Positions 11,976 to 26,100 of a stretch of 64,000 nt of DNA are shown here, piece after piece (positions within the stretch are counted from its first letter, which is position 1; each line of letters starts with the position of its first letter). The position numbers and the translations under genes were made by a program. The notes under the pieces were generated by a model that was not told the DNA's origin, made no database searches, and worked only from the letters and a program-made list of their open reading frames with translations. The stretch is from Podarcis raffonei. Its lineage: Eukaryota; Chordata; Lepidosauria; Squamata; Lacertidae. The DNA is taken from the NCBI RefSeq assembly GCF_027172205.1, contig NC_070614.1:44693001-44757000 (forward strand). The letters run 5' to 3'.

Positions 11976-13836
11976 ATAACAGTATAGTTTGTCATTTCTG
12001 TATTTAGACTCTGTAGACTTGTTGGCATGGTAATTTCACTGTGTGTTTTTCCAAGAAGGGAAGTTAAATGAAATGATGAAATTAACAGAAGAGAATTGTC
12101 TTATCCAGTGCTTATTTTATAAAAAGGAGAGAAAATGTTTAGTGGTACTCTCGTTTTCCTATTCATATTGAAATTCTGCCCCTTAATAAGGCCAAACTTA
12201 GATTCACAAAATGTTTAGGGTTATGCATCTTCCTGCATCCCCTCGGGGGGAGGGGATCACTGGTGTTATCATATATGTTCTTGATATCCAGCATTGTTGC
12301 ATATGAGATGTAAATGAAACAGGACTATGTTTATTTAAGAAACCATGGATTATATGCAAAAACTTTGAATGCCTATACATTCCGTTTCTCTTCTTCTCCT
12401 GCATCCAAAGAAATGCCCCCCAAGAGGCCCTGAACATCTCCTGAGGAGGAGGTGATGGGGTACAGAGAGAAGAGATGAAAAGGAACACAAAAATTTGAGA
12501 AGCTGTCTTATCATGAGTCCATGAGTCTATCCAGCAGGGCTGTGCTCCAGATTTGACCATGCCCCAAGCCATATTGTCCCTATTTTGGGTGACCGTCTAT
12601 TAAGTTCATGTTAGACAGCCATAAAATTGCAGCAGATGGGATCTGAGATACTTTGTCTTCACTATATGCCTAACTGCCCTAGCAAAGAGGCTGAGCCATT
12701 TCAAAAAGTTTGTGCAAGTAAATGAAGGGAGCCAGGCAGTAAAGATATTTTATGTTTAGGTAAGGATGAAGAAGAAGGTAAGAATCCAGTAGTAACGGCC
12801 AAAGATTGTTTGCCCACTGCCACTCTCAAGATTCAGTTTCCAGCTTGTGTCATCACACCTCAAGGAAGCCAATCAAGAAATGGCTCTATGTTCATTACCA
12901 ACCCAACCATTCCCCTACATGTACTGATTATTTTAAGAAATGAATGGAAAGTGACAATTTCATGGTAACAGTAATTCTATTAAATCATGGGTCAAGTTTT
13001 GTGTGATTCATTTTGAGGAGCCTACATTTATGTATGTATTCATTTACGATGTTCATTATATGTGGAAGCAGAACATTTAAAAGTGCTGCAAACTGAAAAT
13101 CACATGGGCATTCCACTAGAAATTCCAGGCACAAAAAGACACCTCTAACCAATTTTAGAATTCCCAGTATAAACCTGGATTTCTACACTTCTGGAATCTC
13201 TTAACTCAATCGACATAAGACTGTGCAGGGAGCCAGGAAGTGACTCACCTTGCCATATGTAGAGACTGTTCCAGATTCAGAGGTCTCTAATACCTAACAT
13301 ACCCCTAGTGAATCAATATCACCCTAGCGGTGGAGCCTTATTCTACACCCCACTCTTATTTGCACCAGGAGTCATCAATCTGTGGCCCTCCAGATGTTGC
13401 TGAATTGCAGCTCCCACCAGCTTACAACAGACCATTGCTATCAAGGATGATGGAAGCTGTAGACCAAAAACATCTGGACGGCATAACAGTGCCTATCAGT
13501 GCCTTACACTGGGGTGCCTTGAATGATGGTCAGGGGTGCCACAGACAACACTGACATCTGTTCCTCTTTCCCTCCCTCCCTCCTCTCATGCCCTCTTGTG
13601 ACTCGGTCTCCCCAAAGTTTCCACAGCATTGGCTACATGCTCTCCAGATGAATGGTGTCTCTGGGACTGGCCAGGGGGTGCTTCCTAGCAGTACGGCTGT
13701 GTTAGGAGGTACCCCTGTTTGGGGTAAGGGGGCAGCTCAGAATCCAGGGTCAGCAGCATCAGCTTCCTGGAGGACTCCCAAGGAGAGGGCAGAGGAGAGG
13801 AGGCTGAGGGAAAACACCACAAGGGAGGGTGTTTAA
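11976..13836. other. Spacer between genes 1 and 2
   Basis: No gene supported. The first 150 bp align by eye with the downstream flank of gene 2 (28370 onward), and 12890-13320 matches the gene 2-gene 3 spacer (about 30050-30480), so the spacer is part of the repeating unit. The 3' part (13580-13836) is GC-richer and unrecognised. A short ORF at 13588-13836 is not believed. Confidence 0.7.
13365..13490. repeat. hAT-like MITE scrap upstream of gene 2
   Basis: CAATCTGTGGCCCTCCAGAT ... CATCTGGACGGC are imperfect inverted ends of a palindromic repeat resembling the reptile CCTGTGGCCCTCCAGATGTT family. Related scraps at about 30565-30660, 41282-41405 and 53140-53265 hold the same place upstream of genes 3, 4 and 5. 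Confidence 0.55.
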
Positions 13837-14127
13837 AAAATGGTGAGAGGCTGCCAGCTCTGCAGGCAAGGGGTAACATAACTGGGGTCCTGAACCTCAC
13901 AGGGGTGCCACAGAATGAATGTAGGTGGAGAAGCGACCCGTGGACTCAAAAGCCTCTGCCTGTCAGGCTGCCAGAAAAGCCCTTCCATTTGTGGTTCAAT
14001 GCTGTAAGCAGAAAAAGTCAGGGCTTGAGAGTTATCAACTTCATAGCTCAGTAACCAATGAGACATCACATGGCACATCCATGAGCTAAGCAGGTCAGTT
14101 GCAGAAATTAAATTCCTGCCCCTTTCA

Positions 14128-16021
14128 GAATAATTTTTTATTAACCGACCAATCACATCAAATCAAACCAGATTACATACATTCCAAATTACAAAGCCGA
14201 ATTTCAAATTTTTGTTGGGGGTACCCATATTTCAAGTTCCGAAGGGGATCCAATCAACTTCTTGCTTCTTGCTGCTGTTTTAATGTCCACAAATCTAACC
14301 ATATGATGTTCACTGTACTATCCAGTCCTTTCTTATTGTTTTTCCACATCTCATGTTGTTATTTTCATATATTTTTCCTTTCTCCTTGTGACCTCTGATA
14401 GTCTCCACAAGCTGGTTAAAACAGTTTGTAATCCTGCGTGGATATTGTGGTTCGAGGACCCGACCCCCGCGAAGTGAAATGAAGACACAAGGACAAGTGA
14501 TATAAGGTTGATGGGCTAGAAAAGGCCACAACTTTATTGATTACAGCAATGAAAAGGTATTGGCTTAGGCATTGGATCGAAACAAGTGGGTTTATTCACC
14601 AGTAGGTGGAGCCTGTTGATGCTAATCCAACTATAGGCTCACCCCTGCTGTCACCGAGGGTCGTGCCATGGCCTCCCGCCAAGCAGGCATCGGACAGAAT
14701 ACACGACCGCCAGATTCCTTTAACGGAATACCCACCATATTGAAGGCATAGGCGATGGCCACACCTAGCACTTCGACACACAACACATTATTCCAATGCC
14801 TAACCTACCCACCAATACCACAAAAGTTGTGACGATTGCTACGAGGTAGGCGAAAAAACCAAAAAGCCTAATGCCAAATGGAAAAACTCCTACCAGGCCC
14901 CCCGGGCAACCAGGGCGACCAACCTAAGGTCCATAGCAAGGCCAATGACCTAAGCCCTAACTCAAAGGGAGTGGAGGGTGGGTGACTTGCGATGGGACGG
15001 TGATGAGGAATGAGGCCAGGGAGAGGCTGGCACTGCAGCAAAAGGCTGCTGAACACGCCCCCTCCACGGCACCTGGTTGGGTGGCCATCGGGGGGGCGTG
15101 AGTGCCAGCCAGGTGAGCTGGAGGCAGGGGGCAACGCCCCCTGCTGGGCGGTGCTCGGGCTCCCGCCCACAACCACTCCCCTCTCTTTCAGGGAGGAGAG
15201 TCTTTATTATTTTTTTATCCAGTAGTCATATCCAGACGTTTTCCATATAACATCGCTTCCATACATCAAAACAGTCTTAGCGTCATTAATCTTCACCAAT
15301 CTGCCTCCTTTCTCAAACCTCTGAGGAGATTCACCAGGAATGCAGTCTGAAAACAAGTCCGTTCCTCCTCCCGGCTATAAATCCTTTGGCAAGATGGCGA
15401 CGCTGAATTAATTGCTGCGCCATTCCAAAAGCTCTTATTGCTTCTCGATCTCCATAAAGCATACTTTTGGTTAAAGTTGATCTCCACACAGACCTTTATC
15501 ATCCTGCTTGGGTCAGTTAAACCGACGGTTCTAATGAGGAGGGGTTCTTGGTAAATCACATAGAAGGAAAGTAAAAAAGGTCTCCCCCCCCCATTCAATC
15601 CTGTTGCCGACATACCCAGCCTTTGGTGTATCTTCATCGTAAAATATTCCTGTTGCTCCAACCCATCGTTTCTTTTGCAGAGGTCCCTTAAATTAGCAGA
15701 TTTCACTCCCCTTCTTCACTTGAAATATGTGCATTCGCTTCTTTTGTAATTAATTATTCCAAATTGCTGCAGCTAGTGCGCGATCAGAGACAGCGTCCAG
15801 GAGAGCCGAGGTCCACACGGGGGCATTCTGCCTAGTGCCCTCACCCCCTTCTTTCAAATTTGGGGGTGATTTATGGGCACAGCAGGCAAGGGCAGTGTTC
15901 CCCATTCCCTTGGGGCAACAAGGGAGGCTGCCTACTCCCATAACAGCCTCTTAATTACCCCGTGTGGGTCGGAAAGATGGTATTGTCGGCGATCTTCCAA
16001 TGCGCCCCTAGTGGCACCCCA
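14128..16021 (-). mobile_element. 1.9 kb composite retroelement insertion upstream of gene 2
   Basis: Interrupts the spacer that is continuous upstream of gene 1. It is flanked by an 18-bp direct repeat AAATTCCTGCCCCTTTCA (14110-14127 and 16022-16039). The left end is T-rich with an inverted AATAAA, as expected for the 3' end of a minus-strand LINE. The interior is broken up by a probable LTR (14446-15175). No reverse-transcriptase motif survives, so an L1-like identity is only a guess from the ends. Confidence 0.6.
14446..15175 (-). mobile_element. Probable solo LTR inside the 1.9 kb insertion
   Basis: About 730 bp with TG...CA ends. AATAAA-type signals lie near the end of the minus-strand reading, which sets the orientation. 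There is no internal retroviral or gypsy coding region, so it is a fossil solo LTR. Family unassigned, and no clear short target duplication was seen. It is younger than the element it sits in. Confidence 0.45.
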
Positions 16022-16684
16022 AAATTCCTGCCCCTTTCATCCCCTATTTATCCCTCCATTCTTAATTGTTCCAGCCTTTTCTCAACTCTTTGTTCCTGCA
16101 CTGAGAATGGGGAAGGGGAAGGAGATGAATCAGTTCTGTATGGCAGAGCAGGACACCCTCTACTCCTTCTCTATCACCTCTGTGGCTACCTCGAGCCTCT
16201 CCCTTTCATGTTCAGTCTCTGATGATGATTCCTCTCTGTCCCACCTGTCTGAACCTGGTTCAAAGTCTCCTTCCCCCTCAGGTGCCTCCTGGGCCACCGG
16301 CTGCCACTACTCTTCCTCGTCCAGCCAAGGCCTGACACACTCTTAGATGTTCCCAAGCATGTCACTCTGCTTCAAACGGTATATACATGTTCTTTCAAAA
16401 GTAGCTGGCCTGGGTCCGGGGTCTCTATATCCTGATATGGTTTGGACCATTTTCATCATTGTTTCCAAGATCTAGCAACTGGAATCAATGTTACATATGC
16501 CAGAGAGTGTCAGGGCCAATAGCAGTAGAAAATTAGACAAATGGGGAAAGGATGTAGTTGGCTCACCTATAAATACATTTTGATAGAGAAGTTTTTAGGT
16601 GAAATATGGATGCCTGTCTACAGGTAGAGTGTTTTTCTTTTTCTTGGTTTGTATTTAGTTCTGGATGTCCTGCAATAGCAAGAA

Positions 16685-16740
16685 GATTGGACAAGATGAC
16701 CTTGGAGGCTTCTTCCTAACCTTTGATTCTGCAATGTGAC
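16685..16740 (+). repeat. CR1 3'-end scrap upstream of gene 2
   Basis: Counterpart of the scrap upstream of gene 1, with the same GATGACCTTGGAGG block and GATTCTGCAATG tail, about 450 bp before the ATG. The block 16741-17193 after it is the conserved flank that may carry the promoter. Confidence 0.6.
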
Positions 16741-17193
16741 AAATATGTTTACTTTGGCAGTTCTCCTACTAGTGATGCAACACATTGCAAGTCCAACAAC
16801 ATTGCAAAAGTAATTATCTTCTCTATAATTATTAAAATTATGGTAATCAATTCACCTAGAAAAGCTCCAGAAGGCTGAATGGGAAATAAGAAAAAAAATA
16901 ATTAAATCTGAAACGATTAAAAGCACCCCGGTGTTCCATAGAGAGCTAAGGTAAGCTAAGGAGAGGTGAGGCCAGCTTTTGCTTTTCATTGTATTGGTTA
17001 GATTTCAAATCATAGCATTCAATGAATTTTTTGTGGCAGTGTTGAAGTTAATGAGCAGGTGCATACCTGCCCCTTTAAGTACAGAATTGGCAGAGTCGGT
17101 GGTCACAAAATACATCCTGTTCAAGTTAGGCTGATGACAATTACAATATTGTAGAGAAGCAAAGGAGATTCCAGGTGTAGAAGGATATTTGTG

Positions 17194-20100
17194 ATGAGGA
17201 TGTTGTTGCTGCTGCTGCTGCTTCTCCTACTGCTTCCCAATATGGTGCCCCAAGTGCACACTGTTGTTTGCAGCGGAAATAATCCTGTGCATATTCCACA
17301 TGAATGGTATGAACAAGGTGACCTTACCATTGGTGGGATAATGTCTCATATCTATTACCTATTGCCCAGCATCTCCTTCCATGAACACCCATCTCGGGCC
17401 TTTATTAACAGCCCAATGTAAGTAAATGGCTCTTAAGTTCATTTCATTTATTCTTTCTACATTTATATCTGACTATAAAGCACTTGGTTTGCTTTGAAAC
17501 CCAAAGTAAGATGAAACCCAATAGTAAGATTTTATAAGACTATTTTATAACCTGCTTCAAGATTCATGGTATCTCTCTATCCTCCAGTGAAGCATAGTTC
17601 ACTCGCTAGACCTCACTAGTCGCAAGGGAGATGTTTAGCATCTGCGAGCAGTGTGAACACATTGGACACAGAGCCATTGGATTGCTGTCCCCTAACCTGG
17701 TAAGCAAGGCACTTGGCTTTGGGAAGGAGTCATGGGCTCTGACAATGTCCTGGAGTCCTTCTGCTTCCTTCCCAAAGCCTAGTTAGCACTTCCCCAGCTT
17801 TGGGAACCGGGGGGGGAGGGGGGCTCTTGGATCCTACCCAAGCGAGCCTTGTGTCTCCTTCCTTAAGCCTGGCACAGCTTTGCCCACCTTTAGGAAGGGC
17901 CAAGTGGGTGCAAAATTTTGGCCTTGCCCAGGGTGCCATAGCACCAAAGTCTGCCACTGTCGGTCAATCCCATATAGCTAGTTTTTAAAAGCCAAGATAG
18001 GCAAGGGTCATGGGGTCCATTGGGCAGCTTCATTTCTCGAATCCCATTCACTACATCCTCAGGCCACGATAATCTAAACTGATCCAGCAAAGATGGAACA
18101 AAGAGGACACATTTTGTGAATACCATTTGACTGGCGCTAATCATGGTATGCAACTCTGAATCTGATTGATTCCATCGCTAAAGAGTTTCTAAAGTTATAA
18201 TAGCAGGTTGCTAACGTTGTAAGAAAAATGCTCTCCTGGCCAGATAACAAGTGTATATTCAGCATTGAAAAGCTCTTCCAGGCAGCTAGTTGTGGACACA
18301 ATTGTGGTGAAGAAGTAAGCTGTCTTTACCACTGCCCCTTCCCTTCCATTACCAGGTACAGAAATGAAACCTCAACCATGTTTGAGCTGATTCTGTTTCA
18401 GATCACCTCCACTTGCTCTCTAGTCATTGATCCTCCTGCCCACAGTAATATCACATGGCAGCCTTGCACTGGGGAGATCTGGGTTCAAATCTACATTTAC
18501 TTGGCCAGCTACACCCTAGGGGCTTTCATGAGTATGCAAGGGGAGAGAGAAAAGCTATCAAAACCAGCTTGAGCTGCTTTGTTGAAGGATGGAATAAAAC
18601 TGAAGGCATATCTAAATTATTTTTATTTCATACCAGTTTGTTTTGGTAGGGACAACAACTGACAAAAGGGGTTTAGTAATGATGTCAATAACGGCGCATG
18701 TTGCTAGTGATAAAAAGCAGCATGGTTAGAAAAACAAGTGAAGATCACTTCTCAATATATGTGTTCGGAAAAGGGGGAAAAAACTGTTTCGGATGGAAGA
18801 GAGATCCAAACATTAGCTCTAAAGGCAGAAAACAATTTCTATATTTCCAACATGATTTAATTGAGGCTGTTGTATCCCTCAGATCTAGGTGTTGTGCACT
18901 GTTTAATTGCCCATAAAATAATAAGGCACTTTATTTGCAGAGTGACGACCAAGTCCTACCAACACCTCCTGGCCTTGGTGTTTGCTGTTGATGAGATCAA
19001 TGAGAATCCCAAGATCTTGCCCAATGTCACTCTTGGATTCCACATCTATGATAGCTATTCTGATTCAAAGATGGCCTACCGAACCACTCTGGATCTGCTC
19101 TTTAAATCACGTCACTTTGTCCCCAACTACATTTGCGGCATTCAGAAAAATGTAGTAGGAGTCGTTGGGGGACTTAGCTCTGACACCTCCTCATCCATGG
19201 CAGATGTCTTAGGTCTTTACAAGATTCCACAGGTAGAATATGGGTATTGAAAAATTGGTATTTCATATTATAATTCACTCTTTTCTCCTTCAAATAGGAA
19301 TCTGTTGATACATAAATATGAAGTGGTAAAATGGAAAAGGGAAATGGGTTGCCATATATGGATATATTTGGGGGGGTATAATATTAGTACCCAACAATGT
19401 ACATGAAATGACCCAGGTTCTATAGAATGTGTGTACAGTATATTTAATGGAAAATTGTTTGAATATTCCAGTTTGATAAATTTCACATTACATCATTCCT
19501 GAAAGCACTGCCCTAGCTGCATGAGAGGTATACCAGTCCCAATTCATAGTGATGAAGCTTGCTTTTAAAAAAAAGGTAAAGGATCCCTGACAGTTAAGTC
19601 CAGTCACAGACAACTCTGGGGTTGCGGTGCTCATCTCGCTTTACAGGCCGAGGGAGCCGGTATTTGTCCACAGACAGTTTTTCCAGGTCATGTGGCCAGC
19701 ATGACTAAGCCGCTTCTGGCGAAACCAGAGCAGCGCACAGAAATGCCGTTTACCTTCCCGCCGGAGCAGTACCTATTTATCTACTTGCATTTTTTGGCGT
19801 GCTTTCAAACTGCTGGATTGGCAGGAGCTGGGACCAAACAACTGGAGCTCACCCCGTCGCAGGGATTCGAACCACCGACCTTCTGATCGGCAAGCCTAAG
19901 AGGCTCAGTGGTTTAGACCACAGCACCACCCACGTCCCCCTGAAGCTGGCTTACAAAGCCATAAATAACTTGAGACAACAATGTCCCTCTCCCTAGGAAT
20001 CATAAGATCCCCTCCCTGTATACGTATGATGATGTTTAGTACTGTCCATTTTCAGAGGCTAATCGAAAACAAATTTCTTGTTGTTTTTGAGGCATTTGGG

Positions 20101-22340
20101 GAGGGATATAGTGTTACCAATATGGTGTTCTTCTGCTGCATTACTAGACTTCTGTTTAGTTGCCTTAATATTTGCTGGTATTTTACTTTTATAGGATATG
20201 GTTTATTGTGGTCACATAATAATAAAATGCATAATGGCCAGGAAATCTTCAGGATTTCCAGGAGATCTAAGAGAGTTCTTAGTACAAATGCCATCAACCT
20301 CTCTCTACAAGTGTTTTAAAGATTATAGACAAAAAGATCCTGATCAATTGCTTGTCTTTCTCATGGTCCACTTTAGAGTATTGTTGAAGCCAGTGAAACG
20401 AGAGAATCTGTGTGTACAAGTATGCAGCTGTGATGACTCCCATAATAATAGGAATTAATATCTACAAAATTAAATGAGCAATATTGTTTGTTTGGTTTTT
20501 GAGCAATATATTTTCTATGTAAATGGGGGTTCGCCATGGCGGAGATTAGTAAATATGGGTATACAGGATGTATATTCAGATAAATGAGTGTGTTTTGAAT
20601 TCTTGTTTTCACATGGAAAGGTTTGGATTTTTCCTTTTTCAGATTTCATATGGTTCATTTGAACCAGCCACAAATGATCAAATCAAACGTGGTTTCTTCT
20701 ACCGCATGGTCCCCAATGAAGATCTTCAGTTCAAGGGAATCATCCAGTTACTTCTGCATTTTGGATGGAAATGGGTCGGGCTCATCACTCCAATTAATGA
20801 AGCTGGAGAACGTTTCTTGCAGATCATTGAACCAATGCTTTACCAGAATGGAATCTGTTCAGAATTCACTGAAAAAGTTGAATGCCATCTGCATTTCACG
20901 GGTAACATCCTGGATATGTTGGATGACACAGGGATTTTGACCCCAGCTTTCATATCAAGCAAAGCAAATGTGGTTGTTATATATGCAGAATCTATTTTGT
21001 GGGTAACTATTGCTATAGAGGCAAGGAATATGATTCAGCTGCTATTGCCTCCATCTAAGAGGAAGCAACATGTAGGAAAAGTATGGATTACAACAGCCCA
21101 AACTGATTTCTCATTAGCTTTTTTTAAAAAACCTATTGAAATAAATATACAAATATGCCATGGTGCGTTCTCCTTTGCCATTCACTCCAAGGACATTCAA
21201 GACTTCTCAGACTTTCTGAGGGATGTAAAGCCTTCCTGGGCAGATGCGGATGGTTTTACCAACGATTTCTGGGAACAAGCATTCATGTGTTCACTTTCAA
21301 ATTCCACTGGGTCAGCAGACATATGTACTGGAGAGGAGATGCTGAAGAGCCTTCCTGCACCATATTTTGAAATGAGCATGACCGGCCACAGCTACAGTAT
21401 CTATAATGCTGTCTATGCTCTGGCACATACCTTACATATTAGGTACTCCTCTGAAGCCATCCGCAAAAGGACAAAAGGTGGAGACAGACTCTCTTCTCAG
21501 AATGTAGAGCCTTGGCAGGTAATGTTTCCTCTTATAAAGTGTTCACCTTGCAAAGTATTCAGTGTTCTGCACTGTGTTGATAATATAATGTGAGTTGGGA
21601 ATCATCTATAAGTAAATAATTAAAGTAATAAATACATCAAAGATTAACCTTAAATTATTTTATTTCCTATAATGATATTAAGCAGACATTAGATTACACA
21701 GACTTTCATAAGTGACACACTAGCAGCAACTACTTGACAAGTTAATTTTTTCCCTAAAAATTTAAACATTTAGAACTGGCACTGTTCCAGTATTTCAGCT
21801 GGCATTTAATTAGACCAGTGGTTCCGAATTAGCTAATTACTGAGGACCCTCTGTTTTTCAAAAGCTAAGCCATGGACCTTAAATTATTTTATTTCCTACA
21901 CTAAACAGACTTTAGATTACACAGACTTTCATAAGTGACAGAATAGCAGCAACTACTTGAAAGGTTAATAATTGTTCTAAAAATACGCTGCTATTTAAAC
22001 TGGCACTGTTCCAGTATTTCAACTCGCATTTAATTAGACCAGTGGTTCCTAATTAGCTAATTACTGAGTTTCCACTATTTTTCAAGAGCTAAACCAAGGA
22101 ACCCCTGCTTTTGAAAATTTTGATAACTGTAAGGTAGCAAAGCAATTTTTCGAAGAAAATGTGGGGTAGCCCCAAATAAGCAGAGGATTTTTAGTTTACT
22201 AAAAAAACAGACTATGAAATTTGTGATTTTACCATGCAAAAATGACAAAGATTTAGCTGGAGCAGAGACCAATTCTATTTTATTAAAGTATAGCACAAAT
22301 GAACAATTTTTGAACATTTCTAGCAGCTTTGAAACCTATC

Positions 22341-22371
<31 letters not shown>

Positions 22372-23077
22372 AAGTAGGAACCAGGCAGAGGGCCTTCTTG
22401 GTAGTGACACCTTCCCTGGGTAACACCCTCCCTTCAGATATCTAGAAGATAAAGAACTACAAAACTTTTAGAAGACATCTGTAGGCAGCCCTGTAACCAG
22501 AAGTTTTTAATGTTTGATGTTTTGTTATGTTTTTATATGTGCGCCACCCATCTGGCTGGGTTGCCCCAGCCACTCTGGGCAGCTCCCCACAAAATGTTAA
22601 AAACACACTAAACCCCTGTTGGATGAGATGAATTCTCAAACACATAAGGCAAGATTCACTTAAAGATTCCACAGAAGCAGTGGAATAGTCCTTTAAACTA
22701 GACAGTCATTGATATATATGGGACGCGGGTGGCGCTGTGGATAAAACCTCAGCGCCTAGGACTTGCTGATCGGTCAGCGGTTCGAATCCCTGCGGCGGGG
22801 TGAGTTCCCGTCGTTCGGTCCCAGCTCCTGCCCACCTAGCAGTTCGAAAGCACCCCTAAGTGCAAATAGATAAATAGGTACCGCTTTATAGCGGGAAGGT
22901 AAACGGCGTTTCCGTGTGCTGCGCTGCTGCAGGCTCGCCAGAGCAGCTTCATCACGCTGGCCACGTGACCCGGAAGTGTCTCCGGACAGCGCTGGCCCCT
23001 GGCATCTTAAGCGAGATAGGCGTGCAACCCCAGAGTCGGTCACTACTGGCCCGCACGGGCAGGGGTACCTTTACCTT

Positions 23078-23128
<51 letters not shown>

Positions 23129-26100
23129 AAGCACGTGAACCCGCCCCATGGAGCAAGCCACGGAATTAAACAACTTGTTGTGTGAGGTTAATGGCATCAA
23201 GTGGCCAAGTGGAATGTATCTGAAGCTGTCAAAAATGAAGCTTGGGGCCACCTGCACCATGTTCCTCCCCACATTGTGGGTGTCCCGTGCACGTGTGTGA
23301 TGTCACGCGCTCCTGTGATGTTACACACTGGGAGGAGCCCCAGCTGCCCACTCCGTGGGCCTTTCTAGGGTATCTCCTAATGGCCTTCAGAGTCTCTAAG
23401 GGGCTTCATCGCCCCCTCCCACTGCTCCGTAGGAGCCCACTGCTGTAGCAGGCGAGCCCACCAGAGTCCTTCTGGCCGCAGAATATTGAAGGGGCCTGGC
23501 CCCGTCGCTGAACAATTTGTGGGGGCCTGGGGCCTGGGGCCCCCAGAGATGGTGCCTGTGCTTGTAGCTTTCTGTAGTTTCTCATTATCTGATAATGTGC
23601 ATGGGGTCCAAACACTCAACTCCCAACACTACTTTCTGGACATGACCCAGGAGGAAGGAGCAGAACCACTGCATAGCAGTGCTTCCAACTCCCAGCCCTC
23701 CAAGATGGTCCATGAGGATAGCATGGTTGACAGTGTCAAAAACACCTATAGCCTTATGCCTCCATTAGGTATCTTCCTGGAGGCCTCTTGACTGCTGGGT
23801 TTGTGCTGATTCATGATTTCCCTCTCTCTGTGTATCTGCTACTGAAATTTGGGTGCTCTCCATTGGGAACTGAACTGGTTAACTCCTGCAGGAAAATAAC
23901 TTAAATCCTTCTGGGATTTAAGACTATTACAACATTTTCTAGGCCTTCTGATTCTCTTTCCACCTAGCACCACTCATTGCTGCAAAGGATCTCATTCAAC
24001 AACAGTGCTGGGGATGAAATCACATTAAATGAACATGGAGAATTAGCAGCTGGCTTTGATATTATAAACCTGGTCACTTTCCCAAATAATTCATATGTCA
24101 GGATCAAAGTCGGGAAGCTGGATCCTCAGGCCCCTCCTGGCAAAGAACTCATCATTAATGGGAACGGAATCCAATGGCACAGACTCTTCACTCAGGTAAG
24201 GAAATCACTGTGGGAGGGCATGTAGTTTTGCCACTTGAGGTGAAAAAGGAGGTGCTGCCCAACTGCTGCTGCCACTACTAATAATGTTGCTACAAATAAT
24301 TGTTTTAATAATTAAACAAATGAACCACGTCATCAAAAGGAGCAATATGCACAGAAGACATGTCACACCAAGAAGGACCAATGGCTATCAGACAGTGTTG
24401 TCCAACATGCTTGTTGGTCCAAGGCGGTTTTCCAGTTAGTAGCATTAGGTAGATTGCTAACATTGTAATCTTCTGTTGCTTCTTGAAACTCTAGTGTCGA
24501 GTTGGAATGCTAGAAGCCAGGATGTACGTAATTGTGTGTCAGGTTGGCCCCTGCCACAGGCCCGGGCCCAGGGGGAGCCCCCCAAATCATGCTTTGCTCG
24601 GAGTGGTTACTAGCCTGGCTGCTGATCCATATACTCCATCGGCTGTGGGCAAGGCATGCAGGCTCCTCTCAAAGCCTCAGTGGAGGAATCCAGTTGCTTG
24701 TCATTGTCCTGTGCTGCCAACCACAGCTGAGCTCAGTGGAGGGAGAAGCCAGCCAACCAGCCAAGTCTTCCATGTTCCCTCCCAGCATTGGAGGCACTGA
24801 TATATCTCCTTGCCAAGGGCACAAGGGAGTCTAGGTACACCTCTGCATATCCTCACAAGCAGTTCTGAGTTTTACAAGAACTTAACGTGGCAATATGATT
24901 GTTCTTGTTTTGAGCATATGTATTGGTAAAGAAAAACAGCACTGGGAAAAGTTCAACCACAGCTGACTTCTGAAGGAGAAATATCCAGTACTTCGGTCCG
25001 GAAAGGCATTATTACAGTGGTACCTCAGGTTAAGAACTTAATTCGTTCTGGAGGTCTGTTCTTAACCTGAAACTGTTCTTAACCTGAAGCACCACTTTAG
25101 CTAATGAGGCCTCCTGCTGCCTCTGCACCACCACTGCACGATTCCTGTTCTCATCCTGAAGCAAAGTTCTTAACCCGAGGTAGTATTTCTGGGTTAGCGG
25201 AGTCTGTAACCTGAAGTGTATGTAACCCGAGGTACCACTGTATTTTATAAATTCAGAAGATATGTATTAGAACTTCCTGAATTCCATTATAGCTCAACAA
25301 ATAAATAAATAAATAAATAAATTCTGTGTAAATTTAAGTACCATTGGGATATTAACTTAAGATAGTTCTCTTTCGGATTCACACTAATAAACATTTTGGG
25401 AACATTTTAATGCCCACAGCTATTTTCTTTCCAGAATTGTTAACCAAATATTTCCTAAATCCCATTCCCAATTCCTTGTGTATCAAGATATTCTTTTGCA
25501 TATATTAAGTGTATTAAAAGGATCTTTGCTGCTATAGTTTAACAAATGTTTCTGATTTATTCAATCCAAGGCTTGTCAGCATTAGTTGCCTACAAAATCA
25601 TATATTTTTAAAAAAGGTCATTGGAAAAATGTTGGAAATATTTCTTTTTGAAAAAGTCCCAACTTATTTTATGTACGCATTGTATTGTAGTTCCCAGCTT
25701 TTTATGAAGTTGGTTTTCTAAAACCAGTCCACCACAACCCCAATACATCTGTGCACCATTTTCGCTGCCTCTCTCTTTTCCAATGGTATAAGTGATAGGG
25801 CTGTCCAAATAGGAGCAAAACCACAATAATTCACTACCTCCAAATCCCAACTCCTTGAAGTTCACTAAGGGGACATCAAGTGAAATTACAGCAGCAAAGA
25901 GCAGGAGGCTGTAGTACCATAAAAAGAAATAACCAGTAGTGTATTAGATCAAATTATCTGATGGTTGTAGCAATGGTCAATCTAGGTATGAACATTGTAA
26001 TCTTCTTGTGTTTGTATGATGCTTAGAAGTATAACTTTTTCTCCCACTGTGTATGTGCTGTTTTGGCACCTACAGTTAACCTACAGTTAACATTTCTGGC

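Noticed and set aside
22720-23080. tRNA-like box A/box B in the SINEs as possible tRNA genes
   Set aside because: They belong to a longer repeated unit with the squamate SINE body and TTTACCTTT tail; no cloverleaf is kept.
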